Positions 34,746 through 45,605 of a stretch of 64,000 nt of DNA are shown piece after piece. Position numbers and translations under genes: made by a program. The stretch comes from Mauremys mutica (taxonomy: Eukaryota; Chordata; Testudines; Geoemydidae), in contig NC_059081.1 in NCBI RefSeq assembly GCF_020497125.1, positions 21,299,105-21,363,104 on the forward strand, written 5' to 3'. The first letter of the stretch is position 1, and the number at the start of each line of letters is the position of its first letter. The notes beneath the pieces were generated by a model. The model saw nothing but the letters and a program-made list of their open reading frames with translations. It was not told the origin of the DNA and did no database searches.

Positions 34746-36364
34746 ATTTTGTTTCTTCGATAGCCCTTTGTGATCACTGTTTCTAAAATACAGCTTGCGC
34801 TTTGAGGTCCTTTGAAGTGGGTTTAAGAATATTTAGTGACTTTTACTGCTATGTTTTCAGGTTTTCAATCAACTTTAAGGTAACTATTCATTTTATTTTT
34901 GTAATTGCAGACTGGCCAAGGGAAAAAGCAGACCAATTTACTTTCTGTAGAATATTTGTTTTACTTGGACTACAGTTCAGAGCTAGACTGTCTCCCCAGT
35001 ATAGACATGTTACATTTTCTTCAACTTTTTATGTTACAGATAATATAAATATTGTTTTATTAAAAAGTGCTTAGATGTAGAGATTAGAGAACCTAAGTCA
35101 CTTCTGTAGCCATGTGAATAATAGGTTTCCTACTAAGTCAGAACATACAACAAGAAATCCAACACAGAGAAAAAGGCCACTAGGACTATCATTATATTCA
35201 CCTTCAGTATTCTTCCTTCCTTTTTAAAAAAAATCTTAAAAGATATCATTTAAAACGAAAAAAGAGCAAAAAAAAATCACCTTGAACAATACAATCAAAG
35301 AGACAAAAAAATAGCATTCAGCATTCCAGTGGTCTCTTCTTTTGAAGTTCCCCTGAGTTTTGGAGAGCACTAAACCCTTGCCAGTCACTTTGAGCTTATA
35401 CAGAACTTAATTGGTACTAAAACCTTAATTGGGGAAAAAGGATGCTGTATAACTAACTTATATCTGAACCCAGCTTAGTACTGTACTTCCCATAACCAGA
35501 TATGGTCAGGGTTTAGAATTTGAGAGTTTGTGCTATATACTTTGTGCTATATTTCAGACAACTACATTTTAAAAAGGAACACTTTCAAGTACTTTGGTTT
35601 TCAGGAACAGATAAAAATAGAGATTAGTTGTATGAAATAACGCAACACAGATTTTTTTTTAACAATGCAAACCAAAGAAGAAGAAATGGCTGTTAATAGA
35701 AGGGTGATTGTTCCTGTGTCTAAGTTATTGCTAGTGATGACACATTTTGTGTGCTATGCCATTTTTCAGTTATAACAGTCTTGTTTTCTAAAGATATTAG
35801 ACTGATGGACAGAATACAACACACCTTCCTTTGGGCTACATGTGCCTGCCTCACCTATAATTAACCCACACTTGCACACTTCTTGTTTGAACTGAACTCA
35901 TCTTTACTGTTCAAATAAAGGGAATTCATGTGAGCAGTGTTCCAAAGAATTTTGAACTTCTAGAGAAAGTCAAAACTTAAAAGGTTTGGAGGTTCAGTTA
36001 AGAAAACTTTGGATACTTCTCTGAACTTTCTTCAAACCTTTTGGGACTATCTCCTTATGTCACCATTAACATCTCAAAGACAAGTGCCTGACCAACCTTC
36101 TGACAAGTTCCCACAGAGTAAAGCTACCTTTTTCCTCTCAAACTAATCCAGTACACACTCTCCTCAACTTCCATAGCTTTCCAGCTCTCAGCACCAGGAT
36201 TATAGCTCTTACCCCCTACCTTTTAAGATTTGTTATGGGTTGTATGGCCCTAGATAATAACAAGGTTTAATTGTTGTGTACTCAGTTATATTTTCCACAG
36301 ACTGCATTGTGTACCAAAATTCAGAGAAATGAAAGCAGAGATGTCTAAGTTATGCATATATACT
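34746..36364. other. Intronic sequence without recognised elements
   Basis: AT-rich, no supported feature. Confidence 0.5.
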
Positions 36365-36475
36365 ACTTAGACTGCAAGTTCTGTGGAGCAGCAACCACAT
36401 TTTTGTTATGGGTTTGTTCAATAACTAGACATAGGTGCTACGGTGATGTAAATAAATAAATAAATAAATAACCCT
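36365..36475 (+). mobile_element. MIR-like fragment ending in an (AAAT)n tail
   Basis: GACTGCAAGTTCTGTGG followed by ATAGGTGCTACGGTGATG resembles the 3' end of the MIR-like repeat seen at 21655, then a (AAAT)n run (about 36450-36472) follows where the element's AATAATAA tail would be. Confidence 0.5.
36450..36472. repeat. (AAAT)n microsatellite
   Basis: Five consecutive AAAT units at the 3' end of a MIR-like fragment; it probably grew from that tail. Confidence 0.85.
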
Positions 36476-37524
36476 CTTGGGAGAACAGAATCCCATGTGT
36501 ATCCCAAACTTCCATATCTAGTAAATCCAAAGGCAGAAATTCAAACTCCTGAACAACTGCGACTTGGTCTACACTATGGATCTCATGCCTTATATTTTTC
36601 TTCACAGCTTTCGTTCCAGTAACAGCAACAGCATCAATGTCCCCATTTTTCCTTTCTCCCATCTTGGCACCTTCTTCCATATTGTCCTATGCATAGGATA
36701 ACCTCCTAATCCCACTGTGTTGTCCTAAACCTTCCCTCATCTCATCTCCATAAGACCCACTTCTCCCACTTTTGCCCAGAAATTTAACCAGTGAAAATTT
36801 TAAATTTGACCAACAAAAATATTTTCCCCCCATTCCAGTGGGCTATTTTATGTCTATAACAGGAAGCACTGTTTATATCCGTGTGTTGAAAAGCACTAAG
36901 CACATTATTGGTATTTATCAAAGGAATAAAACGACCAAGTGGTTGATCAACCTCAAAAGATATTTGTGTTTTCAGTCTGACTAGAACAAACACCTCAAAA
37001 TCAGATGCAGGAGCAAGATGAAGCAGTGCAAGGGCTGCTCTAGTTGTAACAGCCCCCTACTGGGGATTAGTGGAGCACAATACACCCTGCCTAGACCCAC
37101 CCCTAGCATGGACGGAGGTAGATTCTGGGAGGGGGTGGCTTACAGCCACCTCTGTCAAATTTATGCCACTAGGGGATTCCTCATTGGTAGAGGAATTCCC
37201 AGCTCATTGCATGGAAAATTTTTAAAAGTGTCCCAAAGGAGATGTAAGTGGGGCAGATCAGTCCTCTGGACATTAAAATGAATGTGAAGAACCTTGTTGA
37301 AGAAAGCAATTGTGTTTCTAAGATTAATTTTGAAATAGTTTATAATTTATAAAATAAACTATCAGTTGCTCTGAGCCTTGGCTTATGCACATACCCTCAA
37401 TACTGAGTACTCTATGCTCTTAAGAAAGTTATCAATTAATAGATACAACGGGCACATGACAAATCCAGATTCTTACGACCATTGTACATTGTGATTTTCA
37501 GATAGTCCCAGTATATAAATGGAG
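36476..37524. other. Intronic sequence, part possibly repetitive
   Basis: Mostly unassigned. 37030-37280 (GGCTTACAGCCACC, CACTAGGGGATTCCTC) has the style of a sauropsid interspersed repeat, but no ends are visible. Confidence 0.4.
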
Positions 37525-38010
37525 ATTACTTAGCTGTAACTGGACATTCTTTGAGATGAGTGGCCCCTATCTGTATCTGTGGGTGTGCATGCATGCCATG
37601 CACCTGAGATCACAAAATCATGCAAATAGTGTCAATTACTCCATGCCTTCACCCTGGATCTCCTCATATTCAGCACTGTGGGTATAAGGGGAGGTATGGA
37701 CTGACAGCCTCTCCATTTCCTTCTCTCCCATAAATCCAGTCATGATCCAAAGCAGAAGGGAAGGAGAGCAGGTAGTGGAATATAGATAAATACCACACAT
37801 CTCAAAGAACTTCCAATTACAGCTAGGTAACCTCCATTTCGTCTTTGAGTGCTGATCCCTGTGTGTATTCTACATGTCGGCAGCAATCAAGCAATTCTCA
37901 GATAGAGGGGTGCACACCGATGCAGGAGGTATAGATGTCTGTAACACTACATCAGCAGAAGAGGATTAGATCAAAACATGCTTTGTGAAAGTGTGGCTGT
38001 AACTCCAGGT

Positions 38011-38460
38011 TCATCATCATCATCATTACTCCCATAACCGCATTGGTCATTGGGGCACCATCATTGATGAGCAACCAACCAATTGTCTCTACACCGGACA
38101 ACTGTGTGTCAAGTGCTTGAGTCTCCATGAAGTCCATTCCTGTCCACTCTTATGTTGCCAATCCATCTCTTCCTCTGTCTACCTCTTCTTCTCTTCCCCT
38201 GTACTGTCTCTTGGAAGATGATCTTAAATAGGCCAGATGAACTTGTTACATGGCCGTACCACTTCAGCTTTCACTGCTTCACAGTTGTCAGGAGGTCTTC
38301 ATATGACCCAGCACATTGGGTGATGTGGTCGAAGTAGGAGATACCCAGGATTTTATGGAAGCATCTCCTCTCTACTACCTGTACTTTCCCTTCAAGTTCG
38401 GCCGTAAGGGTCCATGTCTCACATGCATACAGAAAAATGGAGATGACCAATGCATGCGCC
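38011..38460 (-). mobile_element. RTE-like LINE 3' fragment inserted into DIRS copy 3
   Basis: On the minus strand the sequence encodes the post-RT region: YACETWTLTAELEGKVQVVE followed by RRCFHKILGISYFDH, then toward the 3' end a Lys/Arg-rich stretch. The element ends in an ATG-repeat tail (plus-strand tcatcatcatcatcat at 38011-38026), typical of RTE-like LINEs with short tandem 3' repeats. It is heavily 5' truncated. Confidence 0.7.
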
Positions 38461-38509
38461 TATTCTGTCCCTGGACCCACCAGGTTACCACCTTACAAAT
38501 GACTAGCAC

Positions 38510-39510
38510 AGCTACTTCTTCAAGAGTTGTTACTGAGGTCACCTGTGCTCTAGTGGAATGGGCCCTCTCCCTGCCAGGGACGGGAGATGTACCAACTAAT
38601 AGCAAAGGGGAATACCATCAGAAATCTACTTAGAGAGTGTCTGAGCAGATATTGCCTATCTCTGTGCTTTCTCTGCTATAACAACAAATGGGCTAGATTA
38701 TTTTCTAAATAGTTTCATTCTTTGCAGGTAAAACACCAATACTTGTCTAATGTTGAGAGGATGCAGTCTCCTCTCCTTGCTAGAGACATGAGGCTTCAGG
38801 GAGAATAGCAGTTAGTGATTTGATAGGTTTATGCGGAACTCAGAAATTACCTTCTGGATGAATTTCAGGTGAAGGTGAAGGGAAATCATTCTCTTTATGA
38901 AATGGAGTGTGTGGCCAGTCAGCCAGCATGGTCCCCAGCTCACACACCTTCTTGGCAGACGAAATGACAAGGTGAGACATTGAGCACATGACCAAAGGTT
39001 TGAAAGGAGGTTCAGTACATCTTGAAAGTACGAGAATGAGGTCCCCCAGCATTGGCTCCACTACTGGTGGGAAGGTCCTGTTACGAGCCTTTAAGGAAGC
39101 TGGCTTTAAACAGGTGAATAAAAATAGAATACTGGAGGGTGACATGCACTGACTGTTGCTAGTGGAACTGCAGCAAGCTAGTAGAAAGATCTTGAGAATG
39201 AGAAGGTGGTCTAAAATAGCAGGCATACCTGCTGACCTAGTGATACCTGGGTCTGCCTTGTCCAGGTAAAGAAATCAATTTGTTACATTTTCTCGTAGAA
39301 TCTTTTCTGCTGTGATTAAGAATAGCTTGAACAGCCTCCAAACATGAATGCTCTAGGTCTGACACCCATCTGAATAGCAAGCCATGAAATGAAGAGTCTT
39401 GTTTGGGATGTCTGATCCTGCCATTCTTCTGAGTTGCTGGGAAGAGTTGAATGCTGATGGGATGATAGGCTGATATTAGTAGAAGGTCTGGAAACCAGAA
39501 TTGGGCCAAG
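38510..39510 (-). pseudogene. DIRS-like tyrosine recombinase remnant (copy 3)
   Basis: N-terminal part: DLEHSCLEAVQAILNHSRKD and STRKC (39237-39509), homologous to the core-binding region. Catalytic part: ISSAKKVCELGTML (38840-39226) at box I, where the conserved arginine of the R-V-S-E context has become lysine. Then ERAHSTRAQVTS (38541-38575) retains the H-x-x-R box. Frames shift between the three pieces. The Arg-to-Lys change alone would be expected to abolish or strongly reduce strand exchange. Confidence 0.7.
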
Positions 39511-39639
39511 TGGGTATGATGAATATGACTTATGCTTTGTCATCACAAATCTTCTGCATGTTTCCACGGCTGCTTGTACTACTAGGGAGTTGGGGGTAAG
39601 GTAAGTGAATAAGAATTCTGCCCCTTTCACACGTACAAA

Positions 39640-40850
39640 GTATCATTTCTCAACACTTTAAGGGATACAGGTAAACGTTGCCAGTATATCCACAGCACTT
39701 TAGTTGGTTCTATAATGGCCTCATTTATTGGGCAAGCTACCTGATTGTGTGCCTTGCACAATATCCAAGAGCTTTTACTGAATATCTTCAACTTCTTCTA
39801 ATGGAACTGAAGTTCTGCCACCACTCTCTGCAACAGTTCTTCATAAAACCCATGGTTGTTAGATGGGGATGGTGAAAGATGGGGCAATTGCCTTATCAGG
39901 TGACAAAGATGATACATCTATCAGTACCAGCATTACTGGTGGATCCAGCTCATCATCCTTTTCCTCTGTGTACACCTGCAGCGCCAGTTGCTGTTGCCTA
40001 AAAGGAGAGGGATGACATGATTCTATGGTAGCGCACATGGACCAGGGGTCTCATTCATAATGATCCCATAGACCCTTATAATGAAAGTATGAATGGTTGA
40101 AGGCTGGTTGGTGGGTGTGATGGCTGCATTAGGTACCAGCTATCTCTTGGAGTTTAACCTTGCTTGGGCAGAGGACAGGTCCAAGAAATTCTAAAAACCC
40201 TGGGTTAGGGAGGTGATAGTTTGTCGGATTTGGCCAACTAGAAGACCAGTGCCATTGTTGCTGGAAGGAGGCAAGCCTTGACTCACGGATAGACTAGAGG
40301 ACTAACGCTGCCACCTCCTCCGTGAGAAGGTGTCCTCCTCTGTGATTTAGATGTCTTTCAGAAGATCTGGGCCTGAAAGTAGAGGAGATTGTGGGTCCAG
40401 GAGGACTAAGATCTCTCTGGTGTAGAATATGCCTCAGTACCATTAGAGAGGGAGAGTCCCATCGGGAGCTCTTGGTTGGTACTGGTGGATGTCGGTCCTG
40501 TGACATGCTAGAGGTAGCTTGTGTAGCTTGCTCCTGCCCCCTTTCCCTTCATGGCTGAGAAGCTTAGGCAGACCTAAGACCTGTGTGCCTGACTTGCAAG
40601 GAGTTGGGAGGGATCCCTTATCCTGGAAGCAGGCTCAGAGGGGGATCTGTTTGTATGTCTGAGAGTGCCCCTTAGGCTTCTCATGAGACACCTAAGATAA
40701 TAATCTGTAGTTTTACTGATCTGGCCTCTACTCCAGAGTTCGTGATCGGAGGCACACTGCTCAAGCACTGTGGCTGCTGTAGAGAGGGGTCCCCCCCGGC
40801 TTGGATCTGATTGGGATCTCCCGGCTTTCTCCTTGAGGTGCTTCCTCATT
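39640..40850 (-). pseudogene. DIRS-like gag-type remnants (copy 3)
   Basis: Minus-strand pieces include EAIIEPTKVLW (about 39700-39730), the equivalent of EAILEPATSVW in copy 2, and a basic Ser-rich piece (40574-40849) near the N-terminal end. KGAEFLFTYLTPNSLVVQAA (39570-39630) is the equivalent of KRLEFLYTHPPPGPLV in copy 1, after which sequence passes almost directly into the pol C-terminus, indicating a deletion. Confidence 0.55.
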
Positions 40851-41275
40851 AGGAGCTCTTGTCCCTCTCGGATCTGGGGTGGAAAGGAGCTATCTCCCCC
40901 GAGGCAGTAAAAACAGCACTGGTGCTTGTCACTGATTGAGAAGGAGCAAGGGTAGGAGATGCAGTTTTTAAATCCAGGACTTCTGGGAATAGGCCTACTC
41001 CCAAAAGGAGGGACGGAGAGGGTCCCCAGGGTGGGGAAAACTAAGCTATACTAACTATGTAAAATACTATAAAATACTAGTAAACTATATATGGTTATAG
41101 TTACAAAAATGAAGAGCATGTGAGGATAGCTCAACACAGACTCAGGACATGAGGTGGTAAGAAGGAACTGGAGAGGGAGTCAGACTGCACCTCCCCTTAT
41201 GCCCTCTAGTCTCAGGTGCATGGTGCACAAGCATATCCACATGTGGAATGCGCATAGGGTACAGCTCATGAAGAA

Positions 41276-41955
41276 TGAATTTTAGAAAATCAAATACACT
41301 CCTTAACTCCAAAGAACACTGAAAAATAATCATATATAATAAAACCATTTTTATTCTCTATTGCCATAAAAATCTGAATTTATGCAATATGCTCCCCAGG
41401 GGAAAAAGCATACGTGCCTGTAACAGCATTGCATCTACTACCATTTTATTCAAAATTCACATGAATTACCCATTTCACACTGCAGATATAATCATATTTT
41501 TCCTTGCCTCATGAAAGCACCCTGCCCTGTATATGTCCATCTGAGTTGTTAATATAATGAATTAACATAAGAATGCAAAATTTAGAGAAAGTATTTTGAA
41601 TAGTTCTAGTTATTGAATGTTTGAATTCTATTAGTTCTTAGTGCATTATGAGAAGTTTTCAGTCTCCAAGAGATAAGACCTGTCTTTTGAAAGGGCACAT
41701 CAGTTTAGAGAATGCCCTTCACCATGTATGTTCACATTCCCCATATATGAATGTACATCGACACATGCATATGCACGCACATGGTGATATGGCTATCCTA
41801 AGTAACATATCAGGCTAATGCAACCACTTCAATAGAACATGTGTAGTGTTTGAGATCATTATTTAAGGTTTTTCCATTACCTTTCTGATGAACTGAAAAT
41901 GTTTTTAGATTAACAATTTCATTAATTAACACAAAATGCAGATAAGAGTCTCTTT
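41276..41955. other. AT-rich intronic sequence
   Basis: No recognised element between the DIRS terminus and the GC-rich hAT insertion. Confidence 0.5.
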
Positions 41956-41963
41956 TGCCAGTG

Positions 41964-42640
41964 CAGGGCCGCCCAGAGGATTCCGGGGGCCCGGGGTCTT
42001 CGGCGGGGGGGGGCCCCTTCCGATCCGGGACCCGCCGCCAAAGTGCCCCGAAGACCCGCGGCGGGAGCCCCCCGCCGCCGAATTACCGCCGAAGCGTGAC
42101 CCGCCGCCGAAGCGCAGCCCGGTCTTCGGCGGTAATTCAGTGGCGGGTGGGGGGTCCCCGCCGCGGGCCTTCGGGGCACTTCGGCGGCGGATCCCGGAAC
42201 AGAAGGGGCCCCCCGCCGCCGAAGACCGGGCTGCGCTTCGGCGGCGGCGGCGGGTCCCGCTTCCCCCCCCGGCCCCGGCCCCAGCCTCTTACCCGAGCAC
42301 GTCTCCGGCGGGGCCAAGGCTCCGTCCCGCTCAGAGCCGCGTGGTGAGGGGGCGGGGCTGTGAGCTCCACGCCGAGTGGAGGCAGCTGCCTCGCCCCCTC
42401 CCCACGCCACTCTGAGCGGGGCGGGGCTCAGGCCCCGTTGGAGCTCCCAGCCCCGCCCCCTCACCACGCGGCTCGGATCGGGGTGGGGCTCAGGGGCCCC
42501 GGCGGAGGCTCGGCGCTTGATGCGCTGAGGCTCCAGGAGAGGGGCGGAGGCAGGAGCCTTCGCTCTTCTCTTGGGGGCCCTTGCGGAGCCCGGGGCCTGG
42601 GGCAAATTGCCCCCTTTGCTCCCCCCTCTGGGCGGCCCTG
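41964..42640. mobile_element. GC-rich hAT-type MITE (677 bp) with perfect 8-bp target duplication
   Basis: Starts CAGGGCCGCCCAGAGG and ends CCTCTGGGCGGCCCTG in inverted orientation. The octamer tgccagtg flanks both sides exactly (41956-41963 and 42641-42648). The interior is extremely GC- and CpG-rich with many CCGCCGAAG/CTTCGGCGG inverted words, so large hairpins and G-rich runs are possible. Long open frames on both strands (up to 227 codons) arise from the composition and are not genes. It shares internal words with the MITE at 4707-4905. Confidence 0.92.
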
Positions 42641-42648
42641 TGCCAGTG

Positions 42649-44861
42649 CCATGAAGAAATAATATTTTCTGCTAGGTTTCCTAAAACAAAAATTATTTTG
42701 TTCAGATACTGGTTACTCTTTAAAATATTAGTACTCTAATTAATTACAGCTACAGTATGCAGTATTTCAAAAACAATAGTTGATATAGGCAGAAGGTTAA
42801 CAACATGACTGATTCATGATTACTCTTTGGTGTCCTCCTTAATATGTATACTATTATAATCTAGGCATGTTAACTCCATGTTATTTATCCAGTAATTATT
42901 TCAGGTAGTGAACTTTATGGAGAATGATTTACTGGTAGTTACTGGTATCAAATCATGTAATAAGTTTCTACTATAAGGGTAATTTAATGACATTGTGATT
43001 ACAGTGTCCTTGTTATAAAGTGTAACCCTATTTTTTTTTTTTAAATTATTTGGTTGACAGATTTTTTTTCTTTTTACTTTTTGGATTCATTTCTTCAGTC
43101 TCTAACTTTATTAGAGGAAACAAGTGCCCTTTAATTTAGGGACATATTTTCACATCAGTTATATATGTGCAAAATGGGTAATTGCCACTCAGATCAATAT
43201 TTATGTGCATAGTTATCTATTTCCCAGCAGTATTAATGGAGGACTACTCTAAATAGGGATTTTGTATTTGGAAGTTTGGCTAACAATTCTTACTCAATTT
43301 TTAGTACATAACCACTTCACCATACAGTATTAAATTTTGTGTATTCAAGTTAGGGCTAAAATCAACTGTCAATACTCAGCACATTTTCCTAAACTTTACT
43401 GTACTCTATGAGAGTGAGATATTAAAGTCAGGTCATATTTATAAAATGTACGGCACAAGAAATTTACCACTGGGAAAATACCACATACATTAGAATATTT
43501 AGTGATCACATAAGAAGGTAGAGGCCACATCAGCCTTAAAAAGGTAATTTTAACAGAAAATTTAAAAAAACCTGTCCCCAAAGCAGTTATTCCTATTATT
43601 CCAAAGCGCAGGTTAGCCCTGCAAAATGACAATTGGAGAAAACAAAGAACCTGTTTAATTTATGCTTTAAGTAAGGCCTTAAATTTTAATCCACTTCGTC
43701 TCCTGGTTCCACCATACTATTAATCTCCTTATGTTTAAGGTTTTAAATTCCTAATGAACAAAAACCATTGTCCACTATTTGAATTAGCTTTTTTTAATCC
43801 TCTGTCCAGAGTAGTTTAAATATGTAAATACATCTATTGAGGATTATTTTTTAATTGTGAATAACTGATAAACGCTCTTTTCTATGTAGTACTTATTTGT
43901 AACTTAGCACACGTCAATGTGCCCCAGAGATGCTTTTGCTGATTTCATTTATCCATTACTCTGTTCAGGACCAATCCTAAAGTCGATACACAGGCAAAAC
44001 ACCTATCAAACTCAGAGTGAGTTTTTCCGAATAAGGACTAAAGAAGCAGACACTTTATGTTTGACACTTGATCCCTTTCACTGTGAAAATATAGTTAATA
44101 GAGGATCTATCCTATGCACCATATCCTCAGCTACTGTAAAACTGCATAGTTCAGTTTACGACAATTCAGCTATATTCATTTAGATCAGATGATGATCCAT
44201 GATGTTTACTTTTGTTTGAGCAAGGTTTTTTGCGTTGGGTGAGGTGGGGTGTTTAGATTTCATGAGTATTATTTATGAATTCCTTACAGATAGAAGTAAG
44301 ACAAACTCACCCTTTGAATTTGAATATAATTATTTGAATATAAAAGTGAGATGAAATCAAATAGTGTTAACCTTTATGAAAACAAAATCTGAAAGGAAAA
44401 TGATTTTGATTGGAAAAACCTAATGTCATAACACACTAAAAGTGTCAAATTCTTTACATATTCTTTCCAATTGTTTCCAATTGTTTTTGACTTTTTTAAA
44501 CAACAGAGTTTTAGGGGAAAAAGGGATTAGTGGCAAAAAAGTGTTACCTATTTTCTATACTCCAAAGAAGAGGTTTGTACATACTTCTTTTGGTGCAAAC
44601 AACTCTTTCATACAAACTTTGTAATTTTTAAAGAAAAATGCTAGAAAGCCTGTAGGTATTTTTTACCCACGGTTCTTTCAAAATAAAGATTTTTTTTTAA
44701 AAGCTGGCTTTGAAATGTATACTAAATGTAATAACGTACATACTTATTTTAAAAGCATATGGTTAAAAGAAGAAGTTTACTGAATCACTTTGAACTCACA
44801 CTTAAAAAGGCAACCTTTTGAAAGACGTGAAGTTGGTGGAAATTTTTTCCCCAACATATTC
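42649..44861. other. LRP1B intron downstream of the exon (in transcript sense)
   Basis: AT-rich, no recognised repeat. Contains T-runs near 43030 and 43062. No further LRP1B exon was recognised. Confidence 0.55.
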
Positions 44862-44868
44862 ACTTACC
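44862..44868 (-). promoter_or_regulatory. Splice donor of the LRP1B exon
   Basis: Reading the minus strand, the exon ends CGGG and the intron begins GTAAGTG, a near-consensus 5' splice site. It leaves one base of a split codon, so the next intron is phase 1. Confidence 0.85.
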
Positions 44869-45005
44869 CCGACAATGTACTCCTTCATCATACCCGTCTG
44901 AACAGTCATATACACCATTGCAGAGTTGGGACAAGTGAATACATCTGTTTGTACCGATGCAAGTAATATGATTCAGGGGACACTTGAATTCTATTTCCTC
45001 AGGAC
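44868..45005 (-). CDS. LRP1B: LRP1B exon encoding an LDL-receptor class A module (partial gene)
   Basis: Seen: a 138-nt (46-codon) open exon on the minus strand. A pyrimidine-rich tract and AG (45006-45007) precede it and a gtaagt donor follows it (44862-44867). Both edges are phase 1, the usual arrangement for shuffled LDLa modules. The product has six cysteines in LDLa spacing and the calcium-binding stretch [13 protein letters not shown]. Family knowledge: LDLa modules fold around Ca2+ and bind ligands in the ectodomain of LDL-receptor-family endocytic receptors at the cell surface. The GYDEGVHC ending and the [12 protein letters not shown] words fit the second LDLa of LRP1B, whereas LRP1 has GSDEG there. 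The last split codon (G plus next exon) is compatible with the Glu that follows in LRP1B. Oddities: Asn replaces the common Asp before Gly, and Tyr replaces Ser in the DGSDE motif; both are, from memory, LRP1B traits. No other exon was found in 64 kb, consistent with the giant introns of this gene. The alternative is another LRP-family member. Confidence 0.87.
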
Positions 45006-45022
45006 CTAAAAAAAGAATAGGC
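45006..45022 (-). promoter_or_regulatory. Splice acceptor of the LRP1B exon
   Basis: On the minus strand the intron ends in a short run of T residues followed by TTAG directly before the exon's GTCCTGAG. This polypyrimidine tract plus AG is a conventional 3' splice site and sets the exon start in phase 1. Confidence 0.85.
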
Positions 45023-45146
45023 ATAGAAGAATTCATATACATTTTGTTTATATTCAAAAAATGAAGAGAGAAAGAATGCACTGTATATTGTCATGTATTT
45101 GCATAATATTTCCACTTTAAGGCTAGGTACAGGCATTTTATGTACT

Positions 45147-45274
45147 TGTCTACTCTGCAGCTTTTCAGTGCATTACCGGTAGAATTATATTCTCTCAAAT
45201 AAGGATTAGCATAATTAAAGAAAATCAACTGCTCAAGAAGGATTACTTTATTAAATGATGATAATACAACTTAT
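45147..45274. repeat. Local duplication, copy adjacent to the LRP1B exon
   Basis: 128 bp beginning TGTCTACTCTGCAGC and ending ACAACTTAT that recur 1,315 bp away at 46462-46589 with about two mismatches. This copy starts about 140 bp from the exon edge and is continuous with ordinary flanking sequence, so it is probably the source. Confidence 0.9.
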
Positions 45275-45605
45275 GGTTTTATGGGAGGTTTGCCATACCC
45301 TAAAGATTAAAGATGCTGAAATTCATATTTGACAACATGCAGGATGGGGAAGTGATTATTTTTAAATAAAGCTTTTAATTTTTATTTTCAATATTACATG
45401 AGTCTGCCAATGCCAAACAAATCACTAACACAACCCTGGGCCAGGATGTCAGCAACCATATTGAGAAGGAAAAAAGAACAACTCAGACAGTCAAAATACA
45501 AGAAGAAATTCAACTGTTTACATTTCAGAATGTATTTCTCTTTCCATTGGGTAATAATCATTCTTCATTCTGCCATCAAAATGGTTAGACAGGTATGGAT
45601 GTATG

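Larger units (their letters stand above)
37525..41275 (-). mobile_element. DIRS-like retrotransposon, copy 3, with inverted termini and internal deletion
   Basis: Terminal sequences are inverted relative to each other. The left end has CATGCCATGCACCTGAGA and ATAAGGGGAGGT (37590-37700), and the right end reads in reverse complement CACCATGCACCTGAGACT and ATAAGGGGAGGT (41185-41235). Minus-strand order is gag-like (about 40850-39640), a short pol C-terminus, then tyrosine recombinase (39510-38510). A LINE fragment (38011-38460) is inserted near the recombinase 3' end. Reverse transcriptase is essentially missing and frames are broken. Confidence 0.72.

Noticed and set aside
36450..36472. The (AAAT)n run as a regulatory element
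   Set aside because: It is most simply the expanded tail of a MIR-like fragment.
38011..38026. The (ATC)n run as a CRISPR-like or independent satellite
   Set aside because: It is only five units and lies at the expected 3' tail of a LINE; no spaced repeats are present.
41922..42605. A 227-codon minus-strand open frame, Pro/Ala/Arg-rich, and several overlapping ones on both strands
   Set aside because: It lies almost wholly inside a hAT MITE with defined ends and exact target duplications. Long frames in several phases on both strands result from extreme GC content.
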